Positions 1-7,807 of a stretch of 64,000 bases of DNA are shown piece by piece (position 1 is the first letter of the stretch; each line of letters opens with the position of its first letter). The DNA comes from Pseudoalteromonas luteoviolacea B = ATCC 29581 (GTDB lineage Bacteria > Pseudomonadota > Gammaproteobacteria > Enterobacterales > Alteromonadaceae), in contig CAPN01000032.1 of the NCBI GenBank assembly GCA_000333235.1, forward strand, positions 62,001-126,000. Direction: 5' to 3'. The translations under genes and the position numbers were made by a program. The notes beneath the pieces were generated by a model. The model was not told where the DNA came from, did not search any database, and saw only the letters and a program-made list of their open reading frames with translations.

Positions 1-2
1 TT

Positions 3-464
3 AACGTTTATTCTAAACATCAATCTGAGCTCCATTTTGAATCCCTTGCAAGCCCTTTTGCTAGTTACGTCTATTATTTGTTAAGTACCTATCAGGACAT
101 TAAATGGCAGATCCCAGAGCCTGATTTTGCTGAACAACCACAAGCATTAAGCTATGCGTTAATATTTGGTATAAACGGTGGTGACAACAAACTGGTATGC
201 GAATCTATCCAAAACCATTTTGCTTTTAGCCCTGTTCACAAAGCCTTTATTCACTCAGAGCTATCAATCAAAGAGAACCTAACAGATCTTGCGCGTGCCA
301 TGGTTTTTATTAAGTTAATGGTATACACCTTGTTGGTGCCACACGTTGACTTTTCGGCGTGGCAAAAAAGCTTAATTAAATCGCAATTACACTTACTTGG
401 ATTACGTCAACAAAATGAATTTTTAGAATTAGTCTTGGAGCAAGGCCCTGCCAATCCAATATAA
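3..464 (+). CDS. Hypothetical protein, 5' end outside the window
   Basis: The reading frame is open from the first complete codon (position 3) to a TAA at 462-464, so the gene almost certainly starts before the window. The visible 153 residues have no signal peptide, clear membrane segment or motif I recognise; the C-terminal half (KAFIHSELSIKENL, then LARAMVFIKLMVYTLL) looks alpha-helical. An internal TTG at 78 could be read as a start but has no convincing ribosome binding site. I do not recognise the family. The gene is followed by about 215 bp before icd and is probably a separate transcription unit. Confidence 0.6.
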   Translation, partial: NVYSKHQSELHFESLASPFASYVYYLLSTYQDIKWQIPEPDFAEQPQALSYALIFGINGGDNKLVCESIQNHFAFSPVHKAFIHSELSIKENLTDLARAMVFIKLMVYTLLVPHVDFSAWQKSLIKSQLHLLGLRQQNEFLELVLEQGPANPI

Positions 465-532
465 GTATTTAACTGTGCATCATTTATTCAATTCATTGTA
501 CCAATACCTAACATAACCTGTATTTATGGCTA

Positions 533-555
533 TTATTCCACTCTAGCTGGAATAA
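533..555. terminator. 8-bp perfect hairpin between hypothetical gene and icd
   Basis: TTATTCCA (533-540) and TGGAATAA (548-555) are perfect inverted repeats around a 7-nt loop. No T-run follows, so it is either a weak terminator for the upstream gene or a protein-binding palindrome in front of icd. The remainder of 465-678 shows nothing else I can name. Confidence 0.35.
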
Positions 556-678
556 GTAGGAATAAATTGATATAAAACGCGCTTAATTTTTCAAGCGAAC
601 CTCACGCTTAAAAACCAGATGCTACACTATTTGGTGTTTGTCTAACATATAAGCGCATTATTGATATAGGAATTCACT

Positions 679-1686
679 ATGGCAAAGCAAACCATTACGG
701 TTATCCGTGGCGACGGCATTGGCCCAAGTATTATTGACTCAGCAATTGAAATTCTAAACGCAGCAGGCTGTGATTTCGATTACGAGTATGTGGATGCAGG
801 TCTTGCGGCATTAGAGAAAACTGGCGAACTTTTGCCAAAAGACACCCTAGAAGCGATTGAGCGTAACAAAATTACGCTTAAAGGCCCACTCACAACGCCA
901 GTTGGCGAAGGTTTCACCTCAATAAACGTTACTTTACGTAAGCAATTCAATCTTTACGCTAACGTGCGTCCAGTAAAATCGTTCGAAGGCACAAAAGCGC
1001 GTTACAATGACATCGATATCATCACTGTGCGTGAAAACACGCAAGGGATGTATTCAGGCCTTGGTCAAGTAGTTTCAGAAGATGGTGCTGTTGCAGAAGC
1101 GATGTCGAGAATTACACGAGAAGGCGCTGAAAAGATCGTTACTTTTGCCTACGAGTTAGCACGTCGTGAAGGCCGCAAAAAAGTAACTGCGGTTCACAAA
1201 GCGAACATCCTAAAGTCAACTTCTGGTCTTTTCTTGAAAGTTGCACGTGAAGTTGGTGAGCGTTACCCAGACATCGAATCAGCAGAAATGATTGTTGATG
1301 CAACGTGTATGAAATTAGTCATGACACCAGAAGAATTCGATGTGATCGTCACTACAAACCTTTTTGGTGACATCTTATCTGATCTTTGTGCAGGTCTAGT
1401 AGGTGGTTTAGGCATGGCACCTGGTGCAAACATTGGTGAAAACGCAGCGATTTTTGAAGCAGTACACGGCAGTGCACCAGATATCGCTGGTAAAAACTTA
1501 GCAAATCCAACGTCAGTAATTCTTGCTTCAATCCAAATGCTTGATTACTTAGGCATGCAAGAAACTGCTGAGAAGATCCGCGCAGCTGTTGCAGACGTGA
1601 TCAAATCAGGTGATCGCACGACACGTGACTTAGGTGGCTCACATGGCACCACTGATTTTACTCAAGCAGTGATTGAGCGCCTATAA
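679..1686 (+). CDS. icd: Isocitrate dehydrogenase, NAD-dependent type
   Basis: A 335-residue member of the isocitrate/isopropylmalate dehydrogenase family, oxidatively decarboxylating isocitrate to 2-oxoglutarate in the TCA cycle. The N-terminal RGDGIGP, substrate-site serine and arginine in TSINVTLRKQF (about 80-90), RENTQGMYSG (118-126), the metal-binding aspartate in NLFGDILSD and the late motif HGSAPDIAGK are present. In E. coli Icd the last motif has Lys-Tyr for NADP; here Asp268-Ile269 is the pair known from NAD-using members, so NAD specificity is inferred. It is much shorter than E. coli Icd (416 aa) and resembles the bacterial NAD-IDH group. A good Shine-Dalgarno (ATAGGAA) precedes the ATG. 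Monocistronic, with a strong terminator after it. Isopropylmalate or homoisocitrate dehydrogenase is the alternative but there are no leu genes nearby. Confidence 0.9.
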   Translation: MAKQTITVIRGDGIGPSIIDSAIEILNAAGCDFDYEYVDAGLAALEKTGELLPKDTLEAIERNKITLKGPLTTPVGEGFTSINVTLRKQFNLYANVRPVKSFEGTKARYNDIDIITVRENTQGMYSGLGQVVSEDGAVAEAMSRITREGAEKIVTFAYELARREGRKKVTAVHKANILKSTSGLFLKVAREVGERYPDIESAEMIVDATCMKLVMTPEEFDVIVTTNLFGDILSDLCAGLVGGLGMAPGANIGENAAIFEAVHGSAPDIAGKNLANPTSVILASIQMLDYLGMQETAEKIRAAVADVIKSGDRTTRDLGGSHGTTDFTQAVIERL

Positions 1687-1733
1687 TTTTCGAAATTTCA
1701 GTTGATATGCTTTAAGTAAATCATATAGCACCG

Positions 1734-1768
1734 AATAAGGGCTAACGAATGCGTTAGCCCTTATTTAT
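1734..1768 (+). terminator. Rho-independent terminator of icd
   Basis: Perfect 14-bp stem, AATAAGGGCTAACG (1734-1747) with CGTTAGCCCTTATT (1752-1765), tetraloop AATG, then a short T/A tail. It lies 47 bp after the icd stop. Confidence 0.85.
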
Positions 1769-1872
1769 ATGGATAAAAAAACCAAAAAATAAGTTTGCAA
1801 ATAGAGCTCCCGCATTAAACATCTCATTTTTAACCTTTTATAAAATAATTATGCATGTTTTGTCATTTGGGG

Positions 1873-1901
1873 TTGACATGAACATTCACTCACGATACAA
1901 A
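1873..1901 (+). promoter_or_regulatory. Sigma-70-like promoter of the ilvIH leader transcript
   Basis: A perfect -35 hexamer TTGACA (1873-1878) is followed after 17 nt by TACAAA (1896-1901), a fair -10. Transcription would begin near 1908, about 30 nt before the leader-peptide ATG. The placement fits an attenuated operon; the start site itself is inferred. Confidence 0.6.
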
Positions 1902-1938
1902 TAACCCATCACTGAAACAGATTGTTTTATCGCCTAAA

Positions 1939-2010
1939 ATGAAAAACGTATTCGCTATCGTCAACGTCCTTGTACTGGTCTTAGTATTAAGTCCAGCGGG
2001 GTCGTATTAG
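1939..2010 (+). CDS. Branched-chain amino acid operon leader peptide
   Basis: A 23-codon open frame starting ATG AAA AAC and ending TAG at 2008-2010. Eleven codons are Val (6), Leu (4) or Ile (1), with the run VNVLVLVLVL in the middle, the hallmark of an ilv attenuation leader. Ribosome stalling at these codons when charged Val/Leu tRNA is scarce would free the antiterminator. It lies between a TTGACA promoter and a terminator hairpin, 79 bp before ilvI. The ribosome binding site is weak. No homolog search was possible, but codon content and position make the call strong. Confidence 0.85.
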   Translation: MKNVFAIVNVLVLVLVLSPAGSY

Positions 2011-2056
2011 GTAGCAACAGGCTAAACAACCCCGCAAATATGCGGGGTTTTTTTTT
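1975..2056 (+). promoter_or_regulatory. Transcription attenuator of ilvIH
   Basis: Three alternative RNA structures are visible. The pause hairpin is CTGGTCTTA (1975-1983) with TAAGTCCAG (1988-1996), one T-T mismatch and loop GTAT, inside the leader-peptide codons. The terminator is AACCCCGCA (2028-2036) with TGCGGGGTT (2041-2049), loop AATA, followed by an unbroken T-run to 2056. The antiterminator is GCGGGGT (1996-2002), which can pair with ACCCCGC (2029-2035), mutually exclusive with the terminator. This is the classic ilv/leu attenuation layout. Confidence 0.85.
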
Positions 2057-2089
2057 GGCTAATTCATAAATATAAACTGAGGAATGAGG

Positions 2090-3811
2090 ATGAACGAGCA
2101 ATTTAATGGCTCTCAGTTGGTTGTAAAAGCGCTACAAGCGTTAAAGGTTAAATACATATTTGGTTACCCTGGTGGCTCTGTATTAGACTTATATGATGCA
2201 CTTTTTCAACAATCTGATATAGAGCATATTTTAGTGCGCCATGAACAGGCCGCGACGCACATGGCAGATGGGTTTTCACGCAGTACTGGTGAGGTTGGTG
2301 TAGTGCTTGCAACATCGGGCCCTGGCGCAACGAACTGCGTAACTGGAATAGCAACCGCGTACATGGATTCTATTCCAATGGTCGTACTATCAGGTCAGGT
2401 TCCTTCCAATCTCATTGGCGACGATGCCTTTCAAGAAACCGATATTGTAGGATGTTCACGTCCAATCGTAAAACACAGTTTTAATTGCCGAAATGCGAGT
2501 GAAATTCCTTACGTACTAGCGAAAGCGTTTTATTTAGCAAAAACCGGGCGTCCCGGTCCGGTAGTTGTTGAATTACCTAAAGACATATTAAACCCAAACC
2601 AATATTTTGATTTTAATATGCCCTCGGAAATCGAAATGCGAACCTATAATCCAAAGGTTAAAGGGCATCCAAAACAAATCAAAAAAGCCGTTAGTGCGAT
2701 TTTAGGTGCGAAACGCTTAGTCATCTATTCTGGTGGCGGCATTATTTTATCGGACACGTCAGCTCAACTCACACAGCTCGTAGAGTCCCTTAATGCACCA
2801 TGCACCAATACGCTAATGGGTTTAGGTGGATTGTCGGGCACACACCCAAACTTTTTAGGCATGTTAGGTATGCACGGCACCCTTGAAGCAAACAAAGCAA
2901 TGGCTAACGCTGACGTGATCTTAGCACTTGGTGCACGTTTCGATGATCGTGTTACCAATAATGTGCAAAAATTTTGCCCAGACGCAACCATTGTCCATGT
3001 TGATGTAGATCCAACATCAATTTCAAAAACCGTACGCGCACATATTCCCGTCGTAGGCTGTTTGGCGACCGTTATTGAACAGTTACAAGATGCGATTGAT
3101 GCCTCTAAAGACAGAATTGATCGGGGTGCTCAAGAAGACTGGTGGTATCAAATAACGAAATGGCGCGAGCAAAACTGTTTGTCGTTCGATACGGCAGGCG
3201 AAAAAATAAAGCCTCAAGAAGTAGTACGTAAAATATATGATATTACCAAAGGTGACGCTTACGTTTGTTCTGATGTAGGTCAACACCAAATGTTTGCCGC
3301 ACAGCATTATCCGTTTAAAAACCCACGTCAGTGGATTAATTCAGGTGGCCTTGGCACGATGGGATTCGGTCTGCCTGCCGCTATGGGAGTAAAGGTCGCA
3401 TTTCCACTAAAAGAAGTATTGTGCGTGACTGGTGATGGTTCAATTCAGATGAACATTCAAGAACTCAGCACGTGTTTACAGTATGGATTGAACGTAAAAA
3501 TTATTTCTTTGAATAATCGATCTTTAGGAATGGTTCGTCAGTGGCAAGATATGATGTATGAAGGACGCCATTCCTCGTCTTATATGGAATCGCTTCCAGA
3601 CTTCGTTGCACTGGCACAAGCGTACGGTCACATTGGGATCCGCGTTGATTCTCGCAGTGAACTCGATGCCGCATTAGAGAAAGCGTTTAGCATCAATGAT
3701 AGATTGGTTTTCTTAGACATTTGTGTAGACGAATCTGAACATGTTTATCCGATGCAAATTAAACTGGGAGCAGTAGACGACATGTGGTTGAAAAAAGGAG
3801 TGCAAGCATAA
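2090..3811 (+). CDS. ilvI: Acetolactate synthase large subunit, IlvI type
   Basis: Catalytic subunit of acetohydroxyacid synthase: joins two pyruvates, or pyruvate and 2-oxobutyrate, in the first common step of valine, leucine and isoleucine synthesis; uses ThDP, Mg and FAD. Seen: [15 protein letters not shown] at the N-terminus, the catalytic glutamate in [21 protein letters not shown], a central FAD domain and the ThDP motif beginning GDGSIQMN. The pattern ([33 protein letters not shown]) matches E. coli IlvI more closely than IlvG or IlvB. Length about 573 aa, normal. Two ATGs compete, at 2084 and 2090; the GAGGA at 2079-2083 directly abuts 2084 but is 6 nt from 2090, so 2090 is preferred. 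Regulated by the upstream attenuator; translationally coupled to ilvH. Confidence 0.95.
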   Translation: MNEQFNGSQLVVKALQALKVKYIFGYPGGSVLDLYDALFQQSDIEHILVRHEQAATHMADGFSRSTGEVGVVLATSGPGATNCVTGIATAYMDSIPMVVLSGQVPSNLIGDDAFQETDIVGCSRPIVKHSFNCRNASEIPYVLAKAFYLAKTGRPGPVVVELPKDILNPNQYFDFNMPSEIEMRTYNPKVKGHPKQIKKAVSAILGAKRLVIYSGGGIILSDTSAQLTQLVESLNAPCTNTLMGLGGLSGTHPNFLGMLGMHGTLEANKAMANADVILALGARFDDRVTNNVQKFCPDATIVHVDVDPTSISKTVRAHIPVVGCLATVIEQLQDAIDASKDRIDRGAQEDWWYQITKWREQNCLSFDTAGEKIKPQEVVRKIYDITKGDAYVCSDVGQHQMFAAQHYPFKNPRQWINSGGLGTMGFGLPAAMGVKVAFPLKEVLCVTGDGSIQMNIQELSTCLQYGLNVKIISLNNRSLGMVRQWQDMMYEGRHSSSYMESLPDFVALAQAYGHIGIRVDSRSELDAALEKAFSINDRLVFLDICVDESEHVYPMQIKLGAVDDMWLKKGVQA

Positions 3812-4308
3812 TGAGACGCATACTAGCCATTTTACTAGAAAACGAACCTGGTGCACTTTCACGCATAGTTGGCTTATTTTCCCAGCGCGCTTATAACATC
3901 GACTCTTTAACCGTTGGCACAACTGACGATCAAACTTTATCTCGGATCACGATCACGACGCACGGCGACGATCGGGTTGTTGAGCAGATCACAAAACAAG
4001 TAAATAAGCTAGTCGACGTACTTAAGGTACTCGATTTAACCGACATGCAGCACATTGAACGGGAGCTGTTACTTGTTAAAGTTTATGCTCGCGATGAACA
4101 AAGCCGAGCAGCCGTTACTCGGGTGTGTGATGTGTTCCAAGGTCAGATCATCGATATGGGTAAGCAAAGTTACACGCTGCAAATGGTCTCGGGTAAAGAA
4201 AAGATTGAGTCATTCTTAGATATGCTGCGCCATGAAACCGACATTATCGAAGTGGTTCGAAGCGGTACCGTTGGGATCGGACGCGGCGACAAAGCGTTGA
4301 GAAACTAA
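3811..4308 (+). CDS. ilvH: Acetolactate synthase small (regulatory) subunit
   Basis: Regulatory subunit that activates IlvI and confers valine feedback inhibition. The N-terminal ACT domain is clear: RRILAILLENEPGALSRIVGLFSQRAYNIDSLTVG, given here only as its boundaries, residues 2-36, with the effector-site motif NEPGALSRI; a C-terminal ACT-like domain follows. At 165 aa it has the usual IlvH length. The ATG at 3811-3813 overlaps the ilvI stop codon (TAATG) and is preceded by AAGGAG at 3795-3800; an upstream in-frame ATG at 3784 lies inside ilvI and is rejected. Confidence 0.95.
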   Translation: MRRILAILLENEPGALSRIVGLFSQRAYNIDSLTVGTTDDQTLSRITITTHGDDRVVEQITKQVNKLVDVLKVLDLTDMQHIERELLLVKVYARDEQSRAAVTRVCDVFQGQIIDMGKQSYTLQMVSGKEKIESFLDMLRHETDIIEVVRSGTVGIGRGDKALRN

Positions 4309-4318
4309 CAACACTTGC

Positions 4319-4358
4319 TCTGTCAAACTCAACTTTAGTGTTTTACGAGTTTGACAGA
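4319..4358. terminator. 12-bp hairpin after ilvH
   Basis: TCTGTCAAACTC (4319-4330) pairs perfectly with GAGTTTGACAGA (4347-4358) across a 16-nt loop, beginning 10 nt after the ilvH stop. There is no T-run, so it may be an mRNA 3'-end stabiliser or a weak terminator; the T-rich bidirectional terminator at 4467-4491 lies further downstream. Confidence 0.5.
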
Positions 4359-4382
4359 CCATTCAAACAGCTGCCAAACTAT

Positions 4383-4456
4383 TTATACATACTCAGTGCC
4401 TTACCCTAAACGCCTGTAAAGCCTTGCAGAAGCTACGCAACGTTAAGTAGGTTGGT
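4383..4456. repeat. Diverged copy A of the intergenic repeat family
   Basis: Contains CTAAACGCCTGTAAA (4406-4420), the same 15 nt as at 25559-25573, and a following GAAGCTACGC that is also found (reverse complement) in the 15188-15231 element. The pairing left arm seen in the other copies is not evident, so this looks like a decayed or truncated copy. It sits between ilvH and hupB. Confidence 0.6.
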
Positions 4457-4466
4457 TTCGTTCATT

Positions 4467-4491
4467 AAAAAAGGGGCTAACGCCCCTTTTT
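4467..4491. terminator. Bidirectional terminator between ilvIH and hupB
   Basis: AAAAAGGGGC (4468-4477) and GCCCCTTTTT (4482-4491) form a 10-bp stem with loop TAAC. T-runs exist on both strands, so it can end ilvIH on the plus strand and hupB, whose stop is 24 bp away, on the minus strand. Confidence 0.85.
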
Positions 4492-4514
4492 AAATCTTAG
4501 CAGTAAAAAACCGA

Positions 4515-4790
4515 TTATGGGTTTACGCTGTCTTTTAAACCTTTACCAGCTTTGAAAGATGGAATGTTTGCTGCCGCGATTTGAATTTCTGCACCTGTTT
4601 GGGGGTTACGGCCTGTACGAGCTGCACGCTCTTTAACAGAGAAAGTACCAAAACCAACCAGGGCCACTGCGTTACCATCTTGTAATGATTTAGTAACTGC
4701 ACCTGTGAATGCATCAAGAGCACGCGCAGCTGCTGCTTTTGAAATTTCTGCGTCCGCCGCCATCTTTTCAACTAGTTGAGCTTTATTCAT
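4515..4790 (-). CDS. hupB: DNA-binding protein HU, beta-like
   Basis: A 91-residue histone-like nucleoid protein. The whole family pattern is visible: [11 protein letters not shown] start, [22 protein letters not shown] (DNA-binding beta arm, about residues 45-66; only partly quoted in families) and the [13 protein letters not shown] end. [14 protein letters not shown] and the RALDAF helix are closer to E. coli HupB than HupA. It bends and compacts DNA as a dimer and helps replication, recombination and transcription. Own promoter region at 4791-4900, own terminator; monocistronic. Confidence 0.95.
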   Translation of the reverse strand: MNKAQLVEKMAADAEISKAAAARALDAFTGAVTKSLQDGNAVALVGFGTFSVKERAARTGRNPQTGAEIQIAAANIPSFKAGKGLKDSVNP

Positions 4791-5012
4791 TGTTAGATTC
4801 CTATTCTTTATTTTTATGCCTTAGCAAATCCTATACTTATGTATTTTTAGTGCGTTGGCAACAACTAAATGCATCATTTTATGGAATATCGACGAATTTG
4901 TGATTTGACGCACCTTTTATCGGTAGATTTGTTAACAAACCAACAGGTAAGCCACACCTCGTCAACTCTGCAAGGCTTTATATCCCACATTGATGACAAG
5001 TTTAATATTGGT

Positions 5013-5240
5013 TTAGCAACGCGAGTTTTTTAATTTCGCAGAGGATTTTGCTACAGAAACACACACTAACGCTACAACCACGCCGGCGAACGTTGCGATT
5101 GTCGCACTTAAAAGTCCCGCGTCATGACCAGTCATTTTACCTAAGTTAACCTGATAATATAAACTGCTTAACGCTAAGTACACTCCCAGTGCCATTCCAA
5201 GTAATGAGCAAATTAACCCCATACGCGCCACAATTTTCAC
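5013..5240 (-). CDS. Small two-helix membrane protein, unknown
   Basis: 75 residues with GTG start preceded by AAAGGAAAAG. Two hydrophobic stretches are visible: about residues 8-28 (GLICSLLGMALGVYLALSSL) and 44-64 (LSATIATFAGVVVALVCVSV), with a short hydrophilic linker and a basic C-terminal tail. I do not recognise a family. It follows the DUF2878 gene on the same strand by about 85 bp and could be either a tail member of that operon or independent. Confidence 0.55.
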   Translation of the reverse strand: MKIVARMGLICSLLGMALGVYLALSSLYYQVNLGKMTGHDAGLLSATIATFAGVVVALVCVSVAKSSAKLKNSRC

Positions 5241-5324
5241 CTTTTCCTTTATCTAAGAAGCAATTCCATTATAGGAACAGCGTACAGCACTTTTATCAAT
5301 ATACAATGGGTTCATACGTTCTGC

Positions 5325-5855
5325 CTAACGCGCTAACTGTTGGTATTTCTTGTTAAACCAATTCGAAATTCGCTCACTCAGTATGAAACAAAGCGCCCAC
5401 GGAGCGCCAAACCACACCGCAAATTGAAATAAACTTACATGAATGCTTAGTGCGCCAAACTTACTTGCGGCCACGTAGCTTAATACACTGCTAATCCAGA
5501 GGATCAAAAGTTGCAACGGAAAACTATAGCGCCAAATAAAGTTTAAACTTTGCCGACTCGTCATGACTAAGCCTAGCCATAATAATACAATAAAAATAGG
5601 CAGTTGCCCGTGTGTATATTCAAACAGACCGTTAGCGATCAACGCCTGTTCTACCACAAGCATGATAGGAAATACGATGCATACATCCGTTGCCACATGA
5701 ATTCTATCGGTATTCGAAAAAAACAGAGCGACGGAAAACCCAATTAAAAGCAACGAAGCGTCGTTCTGCAGTAATACAGCACTCCACCACGCGCCCTGAA
5801 AAAGCAGGGCGTTGGCGACGAGCTTAAAGGTAGTTGAGGGAACGTTGGCAATCAC
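5325..5855 (-). CDS. DUF2878 family inner-membrane protein
   Basis: A 176-residue, highly hydrophobic protein with about five membrane segments; the order and content (WWSAVLLQ near the N-terminus, IVLLWLGLVM and WFGAPWALCFILSERI later) fit the DUF2878 family commonly found next to photolyase/Cfa clusters in marine gammaproteobacteria (family identification from memory). GTG start at 5855 lies 32 nt inside the end of the cfa-like gene, so the two are translationally coupled. Function unknown; its fixed company with lipid-modifying enzymes suggests a membrane-lipid role. Last clear member of the operon that starts at 12542. Confidence 0.8.
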   Translation of the reverse strand: MIANVPSTTFKLVANALLFQGAWWSAVLLQNDASLLLIGFSVALFFSNTDRIHVATDVCIVFPIMLVVEQALIANGLFEYTHGQLPIFIVLLWLGLVMTSRQSLNFIWRYSFPLQLLILWISSVLSYVAASKFGALSIHVSLFQFAVWFGAPWALCFILSERISNWFNKKYQQLAR

Positions 5856-7086
5856 GAGTTACCGCTCGCGGTTTTCTAGCCACTAAGTGCACAGCGCTTG
5901 TAGCTCTTTGACGAAATGCACCTTCACAATAACAAAGATAAAAAGTCCAAAGACGATAAAATCGTTCATCAAATTTACTGTGGTCTAATCTTGGCCACGC
6001 GTCAACAAAACGTTGATGCCAATGCCTTAACGTATGTGCATAATCAATGCCAATGTCTGACAGTTGATGCATAACCATATCGGTCTGTTCTTTCAGATGT
6101 TTAGCCATTTGTTCAACGGAAGGTAAGCAACCACCGGGGAAAATGTACTGTTGAATAAAGTCCGACTGCTTTAAATAATGTTCGTAACGCTGATCTGCGA
6201 TAGTGATTGCCTGGATTAACATCACCCCAGACTCTTTTAACAGCGAGTTACACTTTTGGAAAAAGCCCGCCAAGTACTCATGACCAACTGCTTCTATCAT
6301 TTCGATAGACACTAATTTGTCATACTCTCCTGTGAGCTCGCGATAGTCTTTTTTAAGAAGCGTTATCGACTTCTCTAAGCCTTGAACCACGACCTGCTCT
6401 TGCACATAATCGTGCTGTTCTTCAGAAATGGTGGTCGTTGTAACATGCACTCCGTAATGTTTAGCAGCATGGATAGCAAGCGCCCCCCACCCTGTGCCAA
6501 TTTCAACAACACGTTCACCCGGCTGTAAGTCCAACCGCTGACAAATCGCCTCTAACTTATTAAATTGAGCCTTCTCTAACGATTCCTCTACACTAGTAAA
6601 CACCGCGCTGGAATAGAGCATTTCTTCACTCAAAAAGGCGCGATATAGATCATTACCTAAATCGTAATGAGCAGCGATGTTCTTTTTTGACTGAGCTTGG
6701 GTGTTACGGTTTAAACGGTGCTTGATTTTGTTGGCGATCCCACTTAACCAACTAAAACGTTTTTCAAACCGATCTAACACGTCTTGGTTTAGAACAAATA
6801 ACTCAATGAGTTTAGTGAGATCATTGGTTTTCCAATGCCCTTCAATATAGCTTTCCGCAGCGCCAACACTTCCACCTAAAGCAAACGATTTATACATTTC
6901 CATATTAAACACTTCAATACGGATATCCTCGCTATTGCGTCCAAACTGTATTCGATGCTTGCCCTCGACAATAGTTAACCCGCCAATTTCGAGTTGTTCA
7001 AACACACGATGCACAATGTTGCGGTAAAGCTTACTTAGTGTTGAGCCGTTTTCGGCCAGTTCAGTGAGTGTTGTTACTTTTTCCAT
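5824..7086 (-). CDS. cfa: Cfa-like SAM-dependent fatty-acyl phospholipid methyltransferase
   Basis: 420 residues, Cfa/Mmas family: N-terminal substrate domain, then the SAM-binding domain with VVEIGTGWGALAIHAA (193-208). The family transfers a methyl from SAM onto the double bond of phospholipid acyl chains, giving cyclopropane or methyl-branched chains. Alignment by eye to E. coli Cfa: Glu239 is kept as Glu265, Ile268 as Ile294 and Tyr317 as Tyr349, but Cys139 (YSCAYW) is Ser160 (YSSAVF) and His266 is Gln292 (LIQAIT). These are residues reported to hold the catalytic bicarbonate, so the product may differ from a cyclopropane. ATG start overlaps the DUF1365 gene by 26 bp; DUF2878 overlaps its 3' end. 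In the ECF/ChrR-linked operon. Confidence 0.88.
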   Translation of the reverse strand: MEKVTTLTELAENGSTLSKLYRNIVHRVFEQLEIGGLTIVEGKHRIQFGRNSEDIRIEVFNMEMYKSFALGGSVGAAESYIEGHWKTNDLTKLIELFVLNQDVLDRFEKRFSWLSGIANKIKHRLNRNTQAQSKKNIAAHYDLGNDLYRAFLSEEMLYSSAVFTSVEESLEKAQFNKLEAICQRLDLQPGERVVEIGTGWGALAIHAAKHYGVHVTTTTISEEQHDYVQEQVVVQGLEKSITLLKKDYRELTGEYDKLVSIEMIEAVGHEYLAGFFQKCNSLLKESGVMLIQAITIADQRYEHYLKQSDFIQQYIFPGGCLPSVEQMAKHLKEQTDMVMHQLSDIGIDYAHTLRHWHQRFVDAWPRLDHSKFDERFYRLWTFYLCYCEGAFRQRATSAVHLVARKPRAVTRDCQRSLNYL

Positions 7087-7807
7087 GCGACGGTCCTGGA
7101 TGCGAAATAAATGGAACTCGTTTAATAAACAATCTCAGTGCATGCCAATATATTCCCTTGACAATTGTCCATGTCATTACCGGAAACGTTTTCAACACTT
7201 TGCGGCAAGATTGCGCGGTTAAAGGCTCTTTTTGCAAAGCGAGCGTGGCGTTAAACACCGTATTACTTTCTCGTTTATTTTCTATATTAATAAAGAGCTT
7301 AGACGAAGAAACTTTGACCTTCCAATGATAGTTCATCGCTAAGTCCATAAAAGGTGATACGTGAAAAGTCTTTTCAAAGTTCACATTTTCTTGCTGCATT
7401 GGTACTAGATAATAATGTGTCTCGTTCCAAGGGGTATTGGACACTTCAGCCAACATAAATAACATGTTGCCATCGTTCGCTTCGAAAAAATAAAAATTAA
7501 CTGGGCTAAAATAAAATCCAAAACAACGTACCTGACAAAGGCTATACACTTTTCTAATCGCCTCGACTTTTCCACCACATTCTTTGGCAGCTAATAATGC
7601 GCGCTGTTTGAGACCACCGTTAAAAGATTTCAAATAATCCAATTCATTAAAACGCAGCGCGCCAAAGCGAGTTGCGGAAAACGCTTCTTGAAGCGAAGTT
7701 GTGTCATCAAGATCAACCCACATCATATAAAGTGGATATTGAAAACGATGTTCGGCGTGCTCTAAACGCTGATGCCGAACGTGCCCAAAGCATATGGAAT
7801 TAGTCAA
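7061..7807 (-). CDS. DUF1365 family protein
   Basis: A 248-residue protein of the DUF1365 family, recognised from GHVRHQRLEHAEHRFQYPLYM at residues 8-28 (only the VRHxR...HxFxYPLYM pattern matters), CFGFYFSPVNFYF and NTPWNETHYYL. No activity is established; the gene is almost always found between a COG2907 flavoprotein and a Cfa-like gene, and is presumed to take part in the same lipid modification. Start is TTG at 7807, overlapping the flavoprotein stop by 8 bp, and its end overlaps the cfa-like gene by 26 bp, so the three are coupled. The chosen start keeps the family's usual N-terminus. Confidence 0.85.
   Translation of the reverse strand: MTNSICFGHVRHQRLEHAEHRFQYPLYMMWVDLDDTTSLQEAFSATRFGALRFNELDYLKSFNGGLKQRALLAAKECGGKVEAIRKVYSLCQVRCFGFYFSPVNFYFFEANDGNMLFMLAEVSNTPWNETHYYLVPMQQENVNFEKTFHVSPFMDLAMNYHWKVKVSSSKLFINIENKRESNTVFNATLALQKEPLTAQSCRKVLKTFPVMTWTIVKGIYWHALRLFIKRVPFISHPGPSHGKSNNTH

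Noticed and set aside
4535..4771. Second frame over hupB
   Set aside because: Hu is clearly encoded in the other frame; this one has no known homology.
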